Source: DATGLE01 sp035294325 (GTDB lineage: Bacteria > Chloroflexota > Ktedonobacteria > Ktedonobacterales > Ktedonobacteraceae). Taken from it: 42,976 nucleotides of DNA. Location: contig DATGLE010000272.1 in NCBI GenBank assembly GCA_035294325.1, positions 1-42,976 on the forward strand, in the 5' to 3' direction. The position numbers and the translations under genes were made by a program. This document shows, in pieces, positions 34,662 through 42,727 of this stretch. Positions within the stretch are counted from its first letter, which is position 1. Every line of letters starts with the position of its first letter. The notes beneath the pieces were generated by a model. It saw only the letters and a list, made by a program, of their open reading frames with translations, made no database searches and had not been told where the DNA came from.

Positions 34662-35663
34662 ATGCAACCAGCTATCGTTGTAACTGGCGGAGCCGGTTTT
34701 GTCGGCGTGAATCTGATTCAATATGCCTGCACAAAGGGCTATCGCGTCATCATTATCGATACTAAAGACAGGCTCCATCGCCTGGAAAGTATGGGGATTT
34801 TTCCTTCTTCTCAACTCATTTTCTCTGCGCTGAACCTGGCTGAGAGGCATTTTTCCCTGGAAGAAGATATAGACGCACTTATTCATCTGGCAGCGCTTCC
34901 GCAGGTGGATTATTCGCTGTATTACCCCGCGCGGGTGGCATCCAATAATTTCGAAGCAATTGTGAACATGCTGGAGTTTGTGCGAGAGCGCAAGATACCC
35001 ATTCTCTTCACCTCTTCTGTAGAGATATATGGGGGAAATGGTGGAGCACTACTATGTGAAGAAGACGCCTACAATCCTCTTTCCCCTTATGCTGCCTCTA
35101 AAATGGCCGGTGAGGGGCTTTTAAGATCGTATAGAGCTTCTCTGGGTGTGACCGGGAGTATCGCACGTTTGACCAATTTATACGGACCCTGGCAGGCGCC
35201 CGACAGAATCATCCCCCGCTTAATCACGCAAATTCTGTCTGATTACCCCTGCGAAGTAGATGGAGGAAGGCTGCGCGATTTTCTCTACGTGGAAGATGCA
35301 GTGACGGCTCTCCTGAGTATCGTCGAGCATGCGTTATGGGGTGAGACCTTTAATATCGCGTCCGGGCATGGATACGACAATTTTCAGGTTCTCTCCCTGC
35401 TTGAGAAGGTTGCGGGGAAAGCGATACAAGCCTCTTACAGCGATAAGAAGCGGGGCGATGGCAGAGGAGAAGCGCTGATTGCATCTTCTGAAAAACTGCA
35501 AAAGGCCGTGGCATGGCGTCCTTCCACGCCTTTGCAAGAGGGACTCAAGCTGACCTACGACTGGTATGCCTCGCACATGGACTGGTGGAAACAGTTCGAC
35601 CAGAACATCAGATCAGATCGAATGGGACCTCAATTCCTTACCGATCACACTTACGATCTTTGA
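34662..35663 (+). CDS. extended SDR: NAD-dependent nucleotide-sugar epimerase/dehydratase
   Basis: 333 residues. The Rossmann motif is VVTGGAGFVG (6-15), followed by DALIHLAALPQVDYS and the catalytic YAASK (about 143-147) with upstream Ser in LFTSSVEIYG. NLYGPWQAPDRIIPRLI and RDFLYVEDAVTALL are the substrate-side motifs of UDP-glucose 4-epimerase/UDP-glucuronate decarboxylase-type enzymes. It modifies a nucleotide sugar in the cytoplasm. It is followed 16 bp later by a GT20 glycosyltransferase gene, so it may supply the donor or product sugar. The start has AGGAAGGT at a slightly long spacing. Confidence 0.9.
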   Translation: MQPAIVVTGGAGFVGVNLIQYACTKGYRVIIIDTKDRLHRLESMGIFPSSQLIFSALNLAERHFSLEEDIDALIHLAALPQVDYSLYYPARVASNNFEAIVNMLEFVRERKIPILFTSSVEIYGGNGGALLCEEDAYNPLSPYAASKMAGEGLLRSYRASLGVTGSIARLTNLYGPWQAPDRIIPRLITQILSDYPCEVDGGRLRDFLYVEDAVTALLSIVEHALWGETFNIASGHGYDNFQVLSLLEKVAGKAIQASYSDKKRGDGRGEALIASSEKLQKAVAWRPSTPLQEGLKLTYDWYASHMDWWKQFDQNIRSDRMGPQFLTDHTYDL

Positions 35664-35679
35664 TGAAGGGGAGGAAGAG

Positions 35680-37245
35680 ATGTCTTTCGTAGAAACGTTC
35701 AGTTCAGGCGTTGAGGCGAGCCGCAAACCAGAATGTATTATCGCAAGCAATCGCGGGCCGATAGAATACTATGTCGATGACGGCCAGTACAGGATGCGCC
35801 TGGGAGCGGGCGGACTTGTCACCGCGTTACTGAACGCTGTTCAACGTCACCATGTATCCTGGATTGCGCTGACCATGACCTCGGCTGATCGACTGGGCGT
35901 GCAGGCAAATCAGCAGCTCTCTGCCGATATTCTGCCACCGGTATTCACCGGGATGAAGCTCCGCCTGCTCAGTATTCCAGAGGAGGCTTACGAGAAGCAC
36001 TATTACGGCATCAGCAATCATGTTCTCTGGTTCGCTCAACACGAACTGCTCGAGCCGATGGCGGGTACAACGTTTACACAGCAGACGCGCGACGACTGGG
36101 AGCATGGCTACTATGTGGCTAATGAGGCCATCGCCAGTGCAATTATCAAAGAGCTGAAGACATGGGGGGTGGAGACTCCGGTCATTATTCAGGATTATCA
36201 GCTCTATCTCGTGGCTGGAATGGTGCGCGAGCAATGTCCCGGCGCGCGTCTGGGCCATGTCATTTATATTCCCTGGCCTGATGCCCGTTACCTGGCTATG
36301 CTGCCTGACTACATGGTGCAGTCGATTTATCGCAGTATGAGCACGAATGACTTCATCGGCTTCCAGACCTTGAACGACGCCAGGAACTTTCTCAATGGGG
36401 CCGCACGCTTTCTCTCCGGTGCGCAGGTGCATTGGGACAATACCAGCACGAGCCGGCCCGGCGTTCTGCGCTGGCAGGGGCGCAGCATCCAGATCTGTCT
36501 GTACCCTGCCATGCTCTCCGCTGATTACTTCCAATCTGTCATGCAATCGCGGGAGGCCGGGCACGAAAAAGAGGCGCTGCGCTCGCAGATGCTTAAGGGT
36601 GAGATCGGGCAACTCGTAGTCAGGGTAGACCGGATAGAGCCAACCAAGAACATCGTTCGCGGTTTTCAGGCATACGAGCATATGCTGGAGAGGCATCCTG
36701 AACTGTGTGGCCGCGTAACGTTCCTTGCTCTGCTCGTTCCTTCGCGAGAGAACCTTGAAAATTATCGCGTGTATGAGCGCGAGGTGCGAGACATCATTAC
36801 GCGCATCAATGCCCGCTACGGGCGATCAGACTGGCTGCCGATTATTGCTATCTTTGGTAATAACCGGGCGCGCGCTCTGGTGGGCTTACAACATTATGAT
36901 GTTCTACTCGTCAATCCTGTCATCGATGGAATGAACCTGGTTGTCAAGGAGGGCGGACTGCTTAATCAGCGTTCCGGCGTGATTGTCCTTTCGCGCACGG
37001 TTGGCGTTCACGATACGCTTGGTGATTACGTCCTCAGCATCGCCCCTCTGGACATCGAGGCCACGTCCGATGCCCTCTACCGTGCTCTTACTATGCCATC
37101 CGAGGAGCGTATCCACCGGGCAGAGCAGATACAAAAATTGCTCTTCGCCGAGGACGCGACGCAGTGGTTCGATAGCCAGATCGAAGCGCTCTCTAAATCC
37201 TCTCGGGCCGGCTGGTCGCGCGGCGAAGCCGCGCCTGGAATATAA
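35680..37245 (+). CDS. GT20 glycosyltransferase, trehalose-6-phosphate synthase-like (variant)
   Basis: 521 residues, started at MSFVETF (GGAGG 5 nt upstream). GT20 motifs: SNRGPIEYYVDDG near the N-terminus, IQDYQLYLVAGMVRE, IPWPDARYLAMLP, DFIGFQTLNDARNFL, VDRIEPTKN (donor-phosphate Arg/Lys pair) and DGMNLVVKEGG. The usual HDYHL motif, whose His contacts the glucosyl donor in E. coli OtsA, reads QDYQL here, and LHIPFP is altered to IYIPWP. The retaining-GT core is kept, so it is probably active, but acceptor or donor may differ (glucosylglycerol-P synthase and pseudoglycosyltransferases belong to this family). No phosphatase domain. The last codons (SRGEAAPGI) come from a small GC hairpin and the edge of a large palindrome. 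Confidence 0.82.
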   Translation: MSFVETFSSGVEASRKPECIIASNRGPIEYYVDDGQYRMRLGAGGLVTALLNAVQRHHVSWIALTMTSADRLGVQANQQLSADILPPVFTGMKLRLLSIPEEAYEKHYYGISNHVLWFAQHELLEPMAGTTFTQQTRDDWEHGYYVANEAIASAIIKELKTWGVETPVIIQDYQLYLVAGMVREQCPGARLGHVIYIPWPDARYLAMLPDYMVQSIYRSMSTNDFIGFQTLNDARNFLNGAARFLSGAQVHWDNTSTSRPGVLRWQGRSIQICLYPAMLSADYFQSVMQSREAGHEKEALRSQMLKGEIGQLVVRVDRIEPTKNIVRGFQAYEHMLERHPELCGRVTFLALLVPSRENLENYRVYEREVRDIITRINARYGRSDWLPIIAIFGNNRARALVGLQHYDVLLVNPVIDGMNLVVKEGGLLNQRSGVIVLSRTVGVHDTLGDYVLSIAPLDIEATSDALYRALTMPSEERIHRAEQIQKLLFAEDATQWFDSQIEALSKSSRAGWSRGEAAPGI

Positions 37246-37318
37246 TATATCATGCTGGAAATGCCCTAAGAGCATTTCCGGCATGATATATTATATAAAG
37301 CGAGCGCAGCAGGCTCGC
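37218..37318. repeat. composite three-hairpin palindrome overlapping the GT20 stop codon
   Basis: Small hairpin GCGCGGC-GAA-GCCGCGC (37218-37234, coding); large palindrome with 25-bp arms 37240-37264 and 37272-37296 (one T/G mismatch, loop CCTAAGA); small hairpin GCGAGC...GCTCGC (37300-37318). The stop TAA at 37243 lies in the left arm. The central arms are AT-rich, unlike the GC-rich example at 25551. Confidence 0.85.
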
Positions 37319-37392
37319 GTCTGCGAGGGAGACGGGAACAGCATACATTCTCAAAGACATATCGCCTGACATACTTCTGGCAGTGTTTATAA

Positions 37393-37456
37393 CCTCTCTG
37401 GCGGAACCCTCACATTATAATCTCGATACTTGATGAATCGGGTGAAGCCAGAGAGG
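37393..37456 (+). promoter_or_regulatory. candidate ECF promoter and leader inverted repeat of sigma-factor gene
   Basis: GGAACC (37403-37408), 15-nt spacer and CGATAC (37424-37429) resemble an ECF promoter, suggesting autoregulation. A 10-bp inverted repeat CCTCTCTGGC (37393-37402) / GCCAGAGAGG (37447-37456) brackets it, and its right arm abuts the ribosome site. If transcription started upstream, the repeat could mask translation. Confidence 0.35.
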
Positions 37457-37464
37457 AGAGAAAC

Positions 37465-38088
37465 ATGGGGAAAATAAGCTGCACAGAACAAAGTGAGATT
37501 AGCCACCTGCTGGAGCAGCAGGAGCCGTATATTCGTAAGCTTGCGTATGAGATTCTGCGCTGCGACCAGAGAATCGACGATCTGATCCAGTTATCGCGTA
37601 TTAAACTCTGGCAGGCGGCCAGGGCCAGACCTATTGCTAATCCCAGGGCGTATATTCGTTGTGTTGTAAAAAGCGCGTATGTAGAAATAATGCGTCAGAA
37701 GAAAACGGGGGAACAACTTCCTGTGAATGAAGAAGGTGAGTTGACCGGCGGGCAGCCCCTGTTCGAGCCGGGCGAAGAGATGCGCGATCCACTGGACGTG
37801 ATCGAAGCTCGCGAGGCGTTCAGAGAGCGATTGAATATGCTCGTTGACATTGTGATTACCTTGCCTCCGCGCCAGAGGAGGGCCTTTATCTGTCGCCTCA
37901 AGGACCGCATTGACGACCCCGCGCTGCTGGCAGAAGCGTGTAGAGAGCGAGACCTGGATATCGAAAGCGAGCGCTGGCCCGCCGATAAGATCGACAAGCA
38001 CAACCTGGAGGTGTCTTATATCTGGGCCAACAAGAAGATCAAGAAGTTAATGCAGGACAGAGAGTTGCCCTGCGAAACCGCGCGATGA
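37465..38088 (+). CDS. ECF-like sigma-70 family sigma factor
   Basis: 207 residues. A region 2-like helical block (about 15-80: PYIRKLAYEILRCDQRIDDLIQ, then NPRAYIRCVVKSAYVEIMRQKK) matches sigma2 with its -10 recognition helix. A linker rich in acidic residues follows. The second half starts with ITLPPRQRRAFICRL, as in sigma4, but the rest is charged and divergent, so -35 recognition is uncertain. No anti-sigma gene adjoins. The start has GGAGAG 5 nt upstream. It could direct a stress or envelope regulon. Confidence 0.7.
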   Translation: MGKISCTEQSEISHLLEQQEPYIRKLAYEILRCDQRIDDLIQLSRIKLWQAARARPIANPRAYIRCVVKSAYVEIMRQKKTGEQLPVNEEGELTGGQPLFEPGEEMRDPLDVIEAREAFRERLNMLVDIVITLPPRQRRAFICRLKDRIDDPALLAEACRERDLDIESERWPADKIDKHNLEVSYIWANKKIKKLMQDRELPCETAR

Positions 38089-38127
38089 TGAGATGTAGCA
38101 CACGACTTTCTTCGTATAAGGGGGATA

Positions 38128-38222
38128 CAGAGGCGTATGGGAGTCGAACCCACCAGGGACCGCGCCGAGCGGCCCCCCAGCCGTTTTGAAGACGGTACAA
38201 CAGTGTTTTTACCTCCACCTCT
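38128..38222 (-). tRNA. selC: tRNA-Sec (anticodon UCA), D-arm atypical
   Basis: About 95 nt, the length of a bacterial tRNA-Sec. The anticodon loop CTTCAAA (UCA) is closed by CCGT/ACGG. A long GC variable arm GGGGCCGC...GCGGTCCC and T-arm GTGGG-TTCGACT-CCCAT follow, closely matching the E. coli selC pattern. The acceptor AGAGGTGG pairs with ACGCCTCT over 7 of 8 positions (one T/G wobble, one mismatch). The D-arm is weak and conflicts with the anticodon stem, and position 1 is A. It may be a divergent functional gene or a 3' portion left by integration of the neighbouring element. CCA is not encoded. Confidence 0.6.
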
Positions 38223-38311
38223 GATCGCTTCATCCCGCTCCTCTGGCTGGTCGGGACGATTTTATCTGGGCTTTTTGCCCTGTTACAGCAACCGTACAGC
38301 AACGCCCTTCA

Positions 38312-39436
38312 TCAGGATCTCGTCAGGAGGTCACTGAGACGGCCTGCTGCTCCTATTTGCATCGTGGGGATAGCATGAGAGTACGTATCCAGCGTGATGC
38401 CTATACTACTGTGCCCCAACATCTCCTGTACTACCTTGGGATGGACTTCCAGTTGGAGCATCAGGGTTGCAGCGGTGTGTCGCAAGTCATGGAAACGAAT
38501 GAGGGGTAAACCCGCTTTAACCAACAAAGGACGGAAGTAGTCATTGACCATGCTCGAAGGATCAAATGGCTTTCCGAAATGGTTGCAGAAAACCAGATTG
38601 TATTCATTCCAGCCTGGCTCTCCGAATCCTTTGAGGTGTTGTTGCCTCAATTGGTGTTCCTTGAGTGCGTCAATCGCGAGCGGGGCCAGATAGATAGTTC
38701 TCCTGCTTCGTTCTGTTTTTGGCTCAACGAGCACAAGACCCTTTTTCGCCTGCCGTCCAAGCGCACGCCTGATATGCATCTTTCCTGTTTGCAGGTTCAC
38801 ATCATCCCAGCTTAAGCCCAGGAGTTCCCCCTCTCTGGCACCTGTGGTAATCGCCAGGACAAACAGCGCCTCCAAAAAATTACCAGAAGCCGCTGTCAAA
38901 AATCGCTGTGCCTGCTCAGCAGTGAGTACGCGCATCTCGGATCGAGGAACACGTGGAGGTGTTACTAATGACACGACATTGCGCTCGACTAACCCCCACT
39001 TTACCGCATCATTTAACGCTTTACCCAACATACGATGAAAATGTTTCACCGATTGTGGGGCACATCCTTCGGCACGCTTCCTTGCAAGAAGTCGCTGAAT
39101 ATGTTGTGGTGTTAGCTTCCAAAGCTGTATACTGCCTATTTCTGCTACCACATGTTTTACACACCAGCGATAGTGCTCATACGTTTTATAGCGCAAGTTC
39201 GGTTTAACAGTATCCTCTAACCAGGAGCGGAGGAAGATCTCCACCGTTTGTTCACAAGTAAACTGCACTACCCCCCGCGATAGATCTTGAAGGAGTTTCT
39301 GTTTGGCCTGGGTCACCTCCTTTTGTGTTTTTCCGTAAACATACTTTCGTTTCCTACCTTCTACTGTTACGCATGCAACCCATAGCCCATTTTTCTGTTG
39401 ATAAATGCTGCCTTCGCCGTTTGCTCGTTTTCCCAT
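38312..39436 (-). CDS. tyrosine-type site-specific integrase
   Basis: 374 residues, started at MGKRANGEGS (AAAGGAG 7 nt upstream). An N-terminal AP2-like/arm-binding part (GSIYQQKNGLWVACVTVEGRKRK) precedes a SAM-like core-binding domain (about 65-150). The catalytic domain shows Arg in TTGAREGELLGL, HDLRHTAATLML (HxxR), LGHSSIGITLDTYSH (His and nucleophilic Tyr). The set is complete, so the enzyme is probably active. It lies 90 bp from the tRNA-Sec-like gene, the presumed attachment site. Confidence 0.96.
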   Translation of the reverse strand: MGKRANGEGSIYQQKNGLWVACVTVEGRKRKYVYGKTQKEVTQAKQKLLQDLSRGVVQFTCEQTVEIFLRSWLEDTVKPNLRYKTYEHYRWCVKHVVAEIGSIQLWKLTPQHIQRLLARKRAEGCAPQSVKHFHRMLGKALNDAVKWGLVERNVVSLVTPPRVPRSEMRVLTAEQAQRFLTAASGNFLEALFVLAITTGAREGELLGLSWDDVNLQTGKMHIRRALGRQAKKGLVLVEPKTERSRRTIYLAPLAIDALKEHQLRQQHLKGFGEPGWNEYNLVFCNHFGKPFDPSSMVNDYFRPLLVKAGLPLIRFHDLRHTAATLMLQLEVHPKVVQEMLGHSSIGITLDTYSHAIPTMQIGAAGRLSDLLTRS

Positions 39437-39464
39437 TATATATCTCCTTTGTACTATTTTGTAG

Positions 39465-39521
39465 TAATTCAGGAGTGTCAGAGGTCTCCGAGCATTCAGC
39501 ATGCTAGTGACTCCTGAATTA
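39465..39521. promoter_or_regulatory. 12-bp inverted repeat upstream of the integrase gene
   Basis: TAATTCAGGAGT (39465-39476) and ACTCCTGAATTA (39510-39521), 33 bp apart, between the excisionase-like and integrase genes. It could be an operator or an excisionase/arm-type binding site. Confidence 0.5.
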
Positions 39522-39557
39522 TATCTGCTTGTGATTGAAAAAGCCAGCGTGTTGATC

Positions 39558-39761
39558 TTAGAGGTCTTTGATAGTTTTTTGCTGGGTGAGCAGCCACTCT
39601 TCTAGGGAAGTTCGCAAGACGACGACACGCCTCCCTAAAGAGACAATTGGGAGTCCACCATTATGGATAAGTTTGTAGACATGCTGGCGACTGACGCCGA
39701 GAAAGGCTGCAACTTGTTGGATACTCATGACTGCTGGGGGATGAGGCTGTATTTCTTCCAT
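39558..39761 (-). CDS. excisionase/AlpA-like helix-turn-helix protein
   Basis: 67 residues. An MerR-like winged HTH (MSIQQVAAFLGVSRQHVYKLIHNGGLP) is followed by the wing VSLGRRVVVLRTSLEEWL, the signature of the excisionase/HTH_17 family. AAGGAG lies 7 nt before the ATG. It precedes the integrase gene on the same strand and probably directs excision or controls integrase expression. Confidence 0.9.
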   Translation of the reverse strand: MEEIQPHPPAVMSIQQVAAFLGVSRQHVYKLIHNGGLPIVSLGRRVVVLRTSLEEWLLTQQKTIKDL

Positions 39762-39820
39762 CGTTATACTCCTTCGCGAAATCTGGCTCCCTCAGTGCGC
39801 CCAGAATCAAATATTCGTTA

Positions 39821-40096
39821 TCAACTCTCAATATAGGGTTGCCTATGGCTACAGTCCTTTTCCGTCTCTTTGGCTTGTGCTCGTAATTCCTGAGCAATCC
39901 GCTCGATCTCTGCTTTCGCAGGATCATAGAACACCTCGAAGAGGTCTTCTTCATTATCTTCGATGGCGTGCTTCTCTCGCTCACCTTCTGTAATGTGGTC
40001 GCAATTCATGTCAAGCCAATGGACGGCAAACGAGAGGGCAAGGTGCCTGATGTGTGTTGGATCAGAGACCAGGCGGTGCAGGTGTTCCTTGTCCAT
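39821..40096 (-). CDS. hypothetical protein of the integrative element
   Basis: 91 residues from the internal ATG MDKEHLHR; the frame is open another 59 codons upstream to 40273, and neither start has a strong ribosome site. Helical and acidic (HAIEDNEEDLFEVFYDPAKAEIERIAQELRAQAKETEK). No family recognised. It lies between the HTH gene (40425) and the excisionase-like gene. The 328-bp stretch 40097-40424 shows no other gene. Confidence 0.5.
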   Translation of the reverse strand: MDKEHLHRLVSDPTHIRHLALSFAVHWLDMNCDHITEGEREKHAIEDNEEDLFEVFYDPAKAEIERIAQELRAQAKETEKDCSHRQPYIES

Positions 40097-40424
40097 CAGG
40101 ATCTTCTTTCTGTCCGGCTCGCTGCACGTCTTTGGATTGCTCCAGGCAGCTTTCTCCCGGGGTCGTTCTTTCCTCGGAGAAAGATAAAAATACTCCTCAC
40201 TCCTCTTGTGCGCGCTGCCCAGGACTGATCCCACAGGGCTGTCGCGTCGTTCACCACCGGCTCCGGGAAGCATACCCCCTGGCCCTCAGAGCGACGACGC
40301 ACAAAAGCCTTGCCATAGAAGGAGCAGCATGGCCTGCCAGGAAGGGATCTCTCTGGGGAACGGGGCACTCTCCAAATCAGCACACGACGCTCCATACATC
40401 GGCAAGATGGACCGATGTCTCAGG

Positions 40425-40658
40425 TTACGGACGACTCTGGGCACGACGTTTCAGCCACTGCTGGAGTGCCATCGGTAAAATGCGTATCGTCCGGCCCATC
40501 CGAATGACCGGCAGTGGCTCCCGCTGCCGCCAGCGCCGGAGCGTCGCCTGGCTTACTCCGAGGTGTGAGGCCACTTCTGAGAGCGTGAGCAGGGGTGGAC
40601 CGGACAGCAACGGTGCATCCCGGGCAGTGGTCTGCGACGTGCGCGGCTTACACCTCAT
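40425..40658 (-). CDS. HTH_17-type small DNA-binding protein
   Basis: 77 residues. TLSEVASHLGVSQATLRRWRQREPLPVIRMGRTIRILPMALQQWL is the HTH-plus-wing of excisionase-like proteins; the window is shown in parts here only by its ends, TLSEVASHLGVSQ and RMGRTIRIL. The ATG lies inside the end of the DnaC-like gene (11-nt overlap) and GGGGAG precedes it, so translation is coupled. The element therefore has two related small HTH proteins. Confidence 0.8.
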   Translation of the reverse strand: MRCKPRTSQTTARDAPLLSGPPLLTLSEVASHLGVSQATLRRWRQREPLPVIRMGRTIRILPMALQQWLKRRAQSRP

Positions 40659-41436
40659 GCGCTCCCCTTCCTTCCAGCCGGTAATCGCTCCCCTGCATGA
40701 CGACGACCAGCGCTGTTTGCATGAGCCGCGACTGGGCCGCCGGCCCGATCCAGCGCACGAGTTCCTCCGGGGGGCTATTGGCGGAGACGGCGAGCGGACG
40801 ACCGGCCAGCATGCGCCCGTGAATGAGCTTGTAAAGCGTCTCCTCGCGAAATTCGCTGGGTTTGAGCTTATCCAGATCGTCCAGCAGCAACAGTGGTGTC
40901 TTCGTCGCCCGCGTAATGAGCACCTGATAGTCCTGCCGTGTGCTAATGCGTTCACCAATAGCGTCGAAGAAACTCACGGTGGAGGCAAACAGGCATGCCG
41001 CTCCCCGGGCAATCTGAGCATTGGCGATGGCAGAAAGCAGATGCGTCTTGCCGGTGCCGAAACTACCGACCAGCAGCAGGGTGCCCCCGGGAGAAGCGGC
41101 AAAGGCCCGGGCGATCTCATACGCCTGGGGCTGCCGGTCGCGCTCAAAGGTGGCGAAGGTCTTCTGCTGCAAGGACAGTTCCGCCCAGGCGCGCCCCAGC
41201 CAGGTATAGGGAAGGCGCGCGATGGCCTGCCTGCGCTCATCTCGCAGGCGTTCGATCACTTGCCGCTCTGCCGCGGCGATCTGGCAGGCACAGCGGCGGC
41301 GCAGAAAGCCGCCTCTAACTGGCAGCGGAGCCACCTCCCCACAACGCGGGCAGGTCCAGGTGGCCGCCTCACAGCTCTCGAAGAGCCGGTGGCGGATGGC
41401 ACGTGGCACCGGGAGCAGCTTAGATGGATGTGGCAT
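40648..41436 (-). CDS. DnaC/IstB-like helicase-loader ATPase
   Basis: 262 residues, started at the ATG after GGAGGGA (an upstream TTG is unsupported). An N-terminal Cys cluster (CPRCGE, then RRRCACQ) is a likely zinc ribbon, followed by a helical region. The AAA+ core has LLVGSFGTGKTHLL (Walker A) and TPLLLLDDLDKL (Walker B) with SANSPPEEL as sensor I. DnaC-type loaders place DnaB at a replication origin. With the initiator-like gene upstream this makes a replication module. IstB of IS21 shares the core but no IstA is present. Confidence 0.88.
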   Translation of the reverse strand: MPHPSKLLPVPRAIRHRLFESCEAATWTCPRCGEVAPLPVRGGFLRRRCACQIAAAERQVIERLRDERRQAIARLPYTWLGRAWAELSLQQKTFATFERDRQPQAYEIARAFAASPGGTLLLVGSFGTGKTHLLSAIANAQIARGAACLFASTVSFFDAIGERISTRQDYQVLITRATKTPLLLLDDLDKLKPSEFREETLYKLIHGRMLAGRPLAVSANSPPEELVRWIGPAAQSRLMQTALVVVMQGSDYRLEGRGAHEV

Positions 41437-42481
41437 CGCGGTGTCTCCCTCCGGCAATGGTCTGGATCAGGTGCTGCAAGGCTGCCGCCCGCGCTTCGGG
41501 AGGCGTCGTGGCGAAGATGTGCTCGACCTCTTGCGCACGAGTCTGGAGCAGGGTCCGATACGGATTTGCCGGGGCAGACGCGCCGGTGTCACCTGGGCCA
41601 GAAGTGGCGCCGGCCAGACGCTCGAACCTCGTCTCTTTCACGTTGGCCGGGACGACTCTCCCCTCTTTGGCGCGGCGGGAGAGCACCGCCTCCTCTTCGC
41701 GTTTGAGCCAGCGCCGGAAGAAGGCCAGCGACATCGCTTGTCCACGCCGATTGCGCGTTGGATCATCCAGATACTCGCGGGCCGCGTCGGCCTCCCCCAA
41801 GAGGGAAAGATGTGGGCTGGCCTGATACTCAGCAACCAGACGTGCAAGCGCCTCCGACGAGGGCAGCCGCAGGATGGAGGCCACTTTCTCGGTCAACTGT
41901 GCCAGGTCCTGGGCAGGCTCGATCAATGCGGGGGCAGCATCGGCGTCTCTTGCAGGAGCTTCGACTTTTCTCTTAAACGAGAGCAGGCGGCCCGGGCTGC
42001 TCTGCGGCTTCGCATGCTCCTTCTCTTCCCATTCTTTTTCTGCTTCCTCTTCCCTTCTTCCTTCCTCTTCAGCCGGGTTCTTCCCGGATGTTGCAAACTT
42101 TTTCCGGGCATGCGGGGAAGGACCGGGAGAAGAGGCGCCGAAGTCATCGGGCAGGGCCGGCGGTGGTGGAGCAGGATAGCGGGAGCGCGCGGGCTTGGAG
42201 AGCGACTCCCACTCGAACCAGCGCCGCAGGAAATAGTAGCTGTGGCGACCATCACTGTAGCGCTGGAGCAACTCAGCAGCTTCTAGATCCCCGAGTGCGC
42301 GCTCAACCGTGGCCTGTTCCTTATTGAATTTGCGGGCGAGTAACCCCGGATGGGCTGGCCCACGTCCGTAATCATCGGCGAGCAGTACCAGGCCGAGGAG
42401 AATCACCTGCGTATCGCTGTCGCGTTCAAAGAAATCAGGATCGTCAAACAGATCCGAGGGAAGACTGCGACTGCGTGCCAT
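41420..42481 (-). CDS. replication initiator / DnaD-like winged-helix protein
   Basis: 353 residues, started at MARSRSLPSDLF (AGGAGGT 5 nt upstream). An N-terminal winged helix (about 1-95, LARKFNKEQATVERALGDLEAAELLQRY) is typical of phage replisome organisers and plasmid Rep proteins. A long Glu/Lys/Pro low-complexity linker follows, then a helical C-terminal region. The gene overlaps the DnaC-like gene by 17 nt. Its job as origin-binding protein that recruits the loader is inferred from this pairing. Confidence 0.72.
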   Translation of the reverse strand: MARSRSLPSDLFDDPDFFERDSDTQVILLGLVLLADDYGRGPAHPGLLARKFNKEQATVERALGDLEAAELLQRYSDGRHSYYFLRRWFEWESLSKPARSRYPAPPPPALPDDFGASSPGPSPHARKKFATSGKNPAEEEGRREEEAEKEWEEKEHAKPQSSPGRLLSFKRKVEAPARDADAAPALIEPAQDLAQLTEKVASILRLPSSEALARLVAEYQASPHLSLLGEADAAREYLDDPTRNRRGQAMSLAFFRRWLKREEEAVLSRRAKEGRVVPANVKETRFERLAGATSGPGDTGASAPANPYRTLLQTRAQEVEHIFATTPPEARAAALQHLIQTIAGGRHRDATSI

Positions 42482-42680
42482 AGGACACCTCCTGAGACAA
42501 AGTAGGACGAGGGATGCTGCATCAGAGGTGGCCTTCCCTCTTGAATTGAAGCGAGAGGAGGGAGGCAGCCTGGGGCGAACCGATCCATACAAGCAGATCG
42601 GCGCGCGCACCTGAGCGGTGACGCACCTTATGCATCCCATAAGAGAGTATGCCCGATGCGTGTGGGGAAGGGAACGGCAC

Positions 42681-42727
42681 GACTCGGCATCTTGCTCGGC
42701 ATCTTGCTCGCCGAATCACGCCGAGTC
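42681..42727. repeat. short direct and inverted repeats upstream of the replication gene
   Basis: Two tandem copies of CTCGGCATCTTG (42683-42706) and a partial third lie between inverted GACTCGGC (42681-42688) and GCCGAGTC (42720-42727). The position ahead of a replication-protein gene suggests iterons or an autoregulatory site, or an element end. The rest of 42482-42763 shows nothing coding. Confidence 0.4.

Noticed and set aside
40648..41436. IS21 family IstB transposition helper
   Set aside because: No IstA transposase and no terminal inverted repeats. The zinc-ribbon N-terminus and overlapping initiator gene favour a DnaC-like loader.
40054..41706. 550-codon open frame on the plus strand
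   Set aside because: It is antisense to the DnaC-like, HTH and initiator genes, which have clear motifs, ribosome sites and coupled overlaps. Its translation is Arg/Gly-rich low-quality text.
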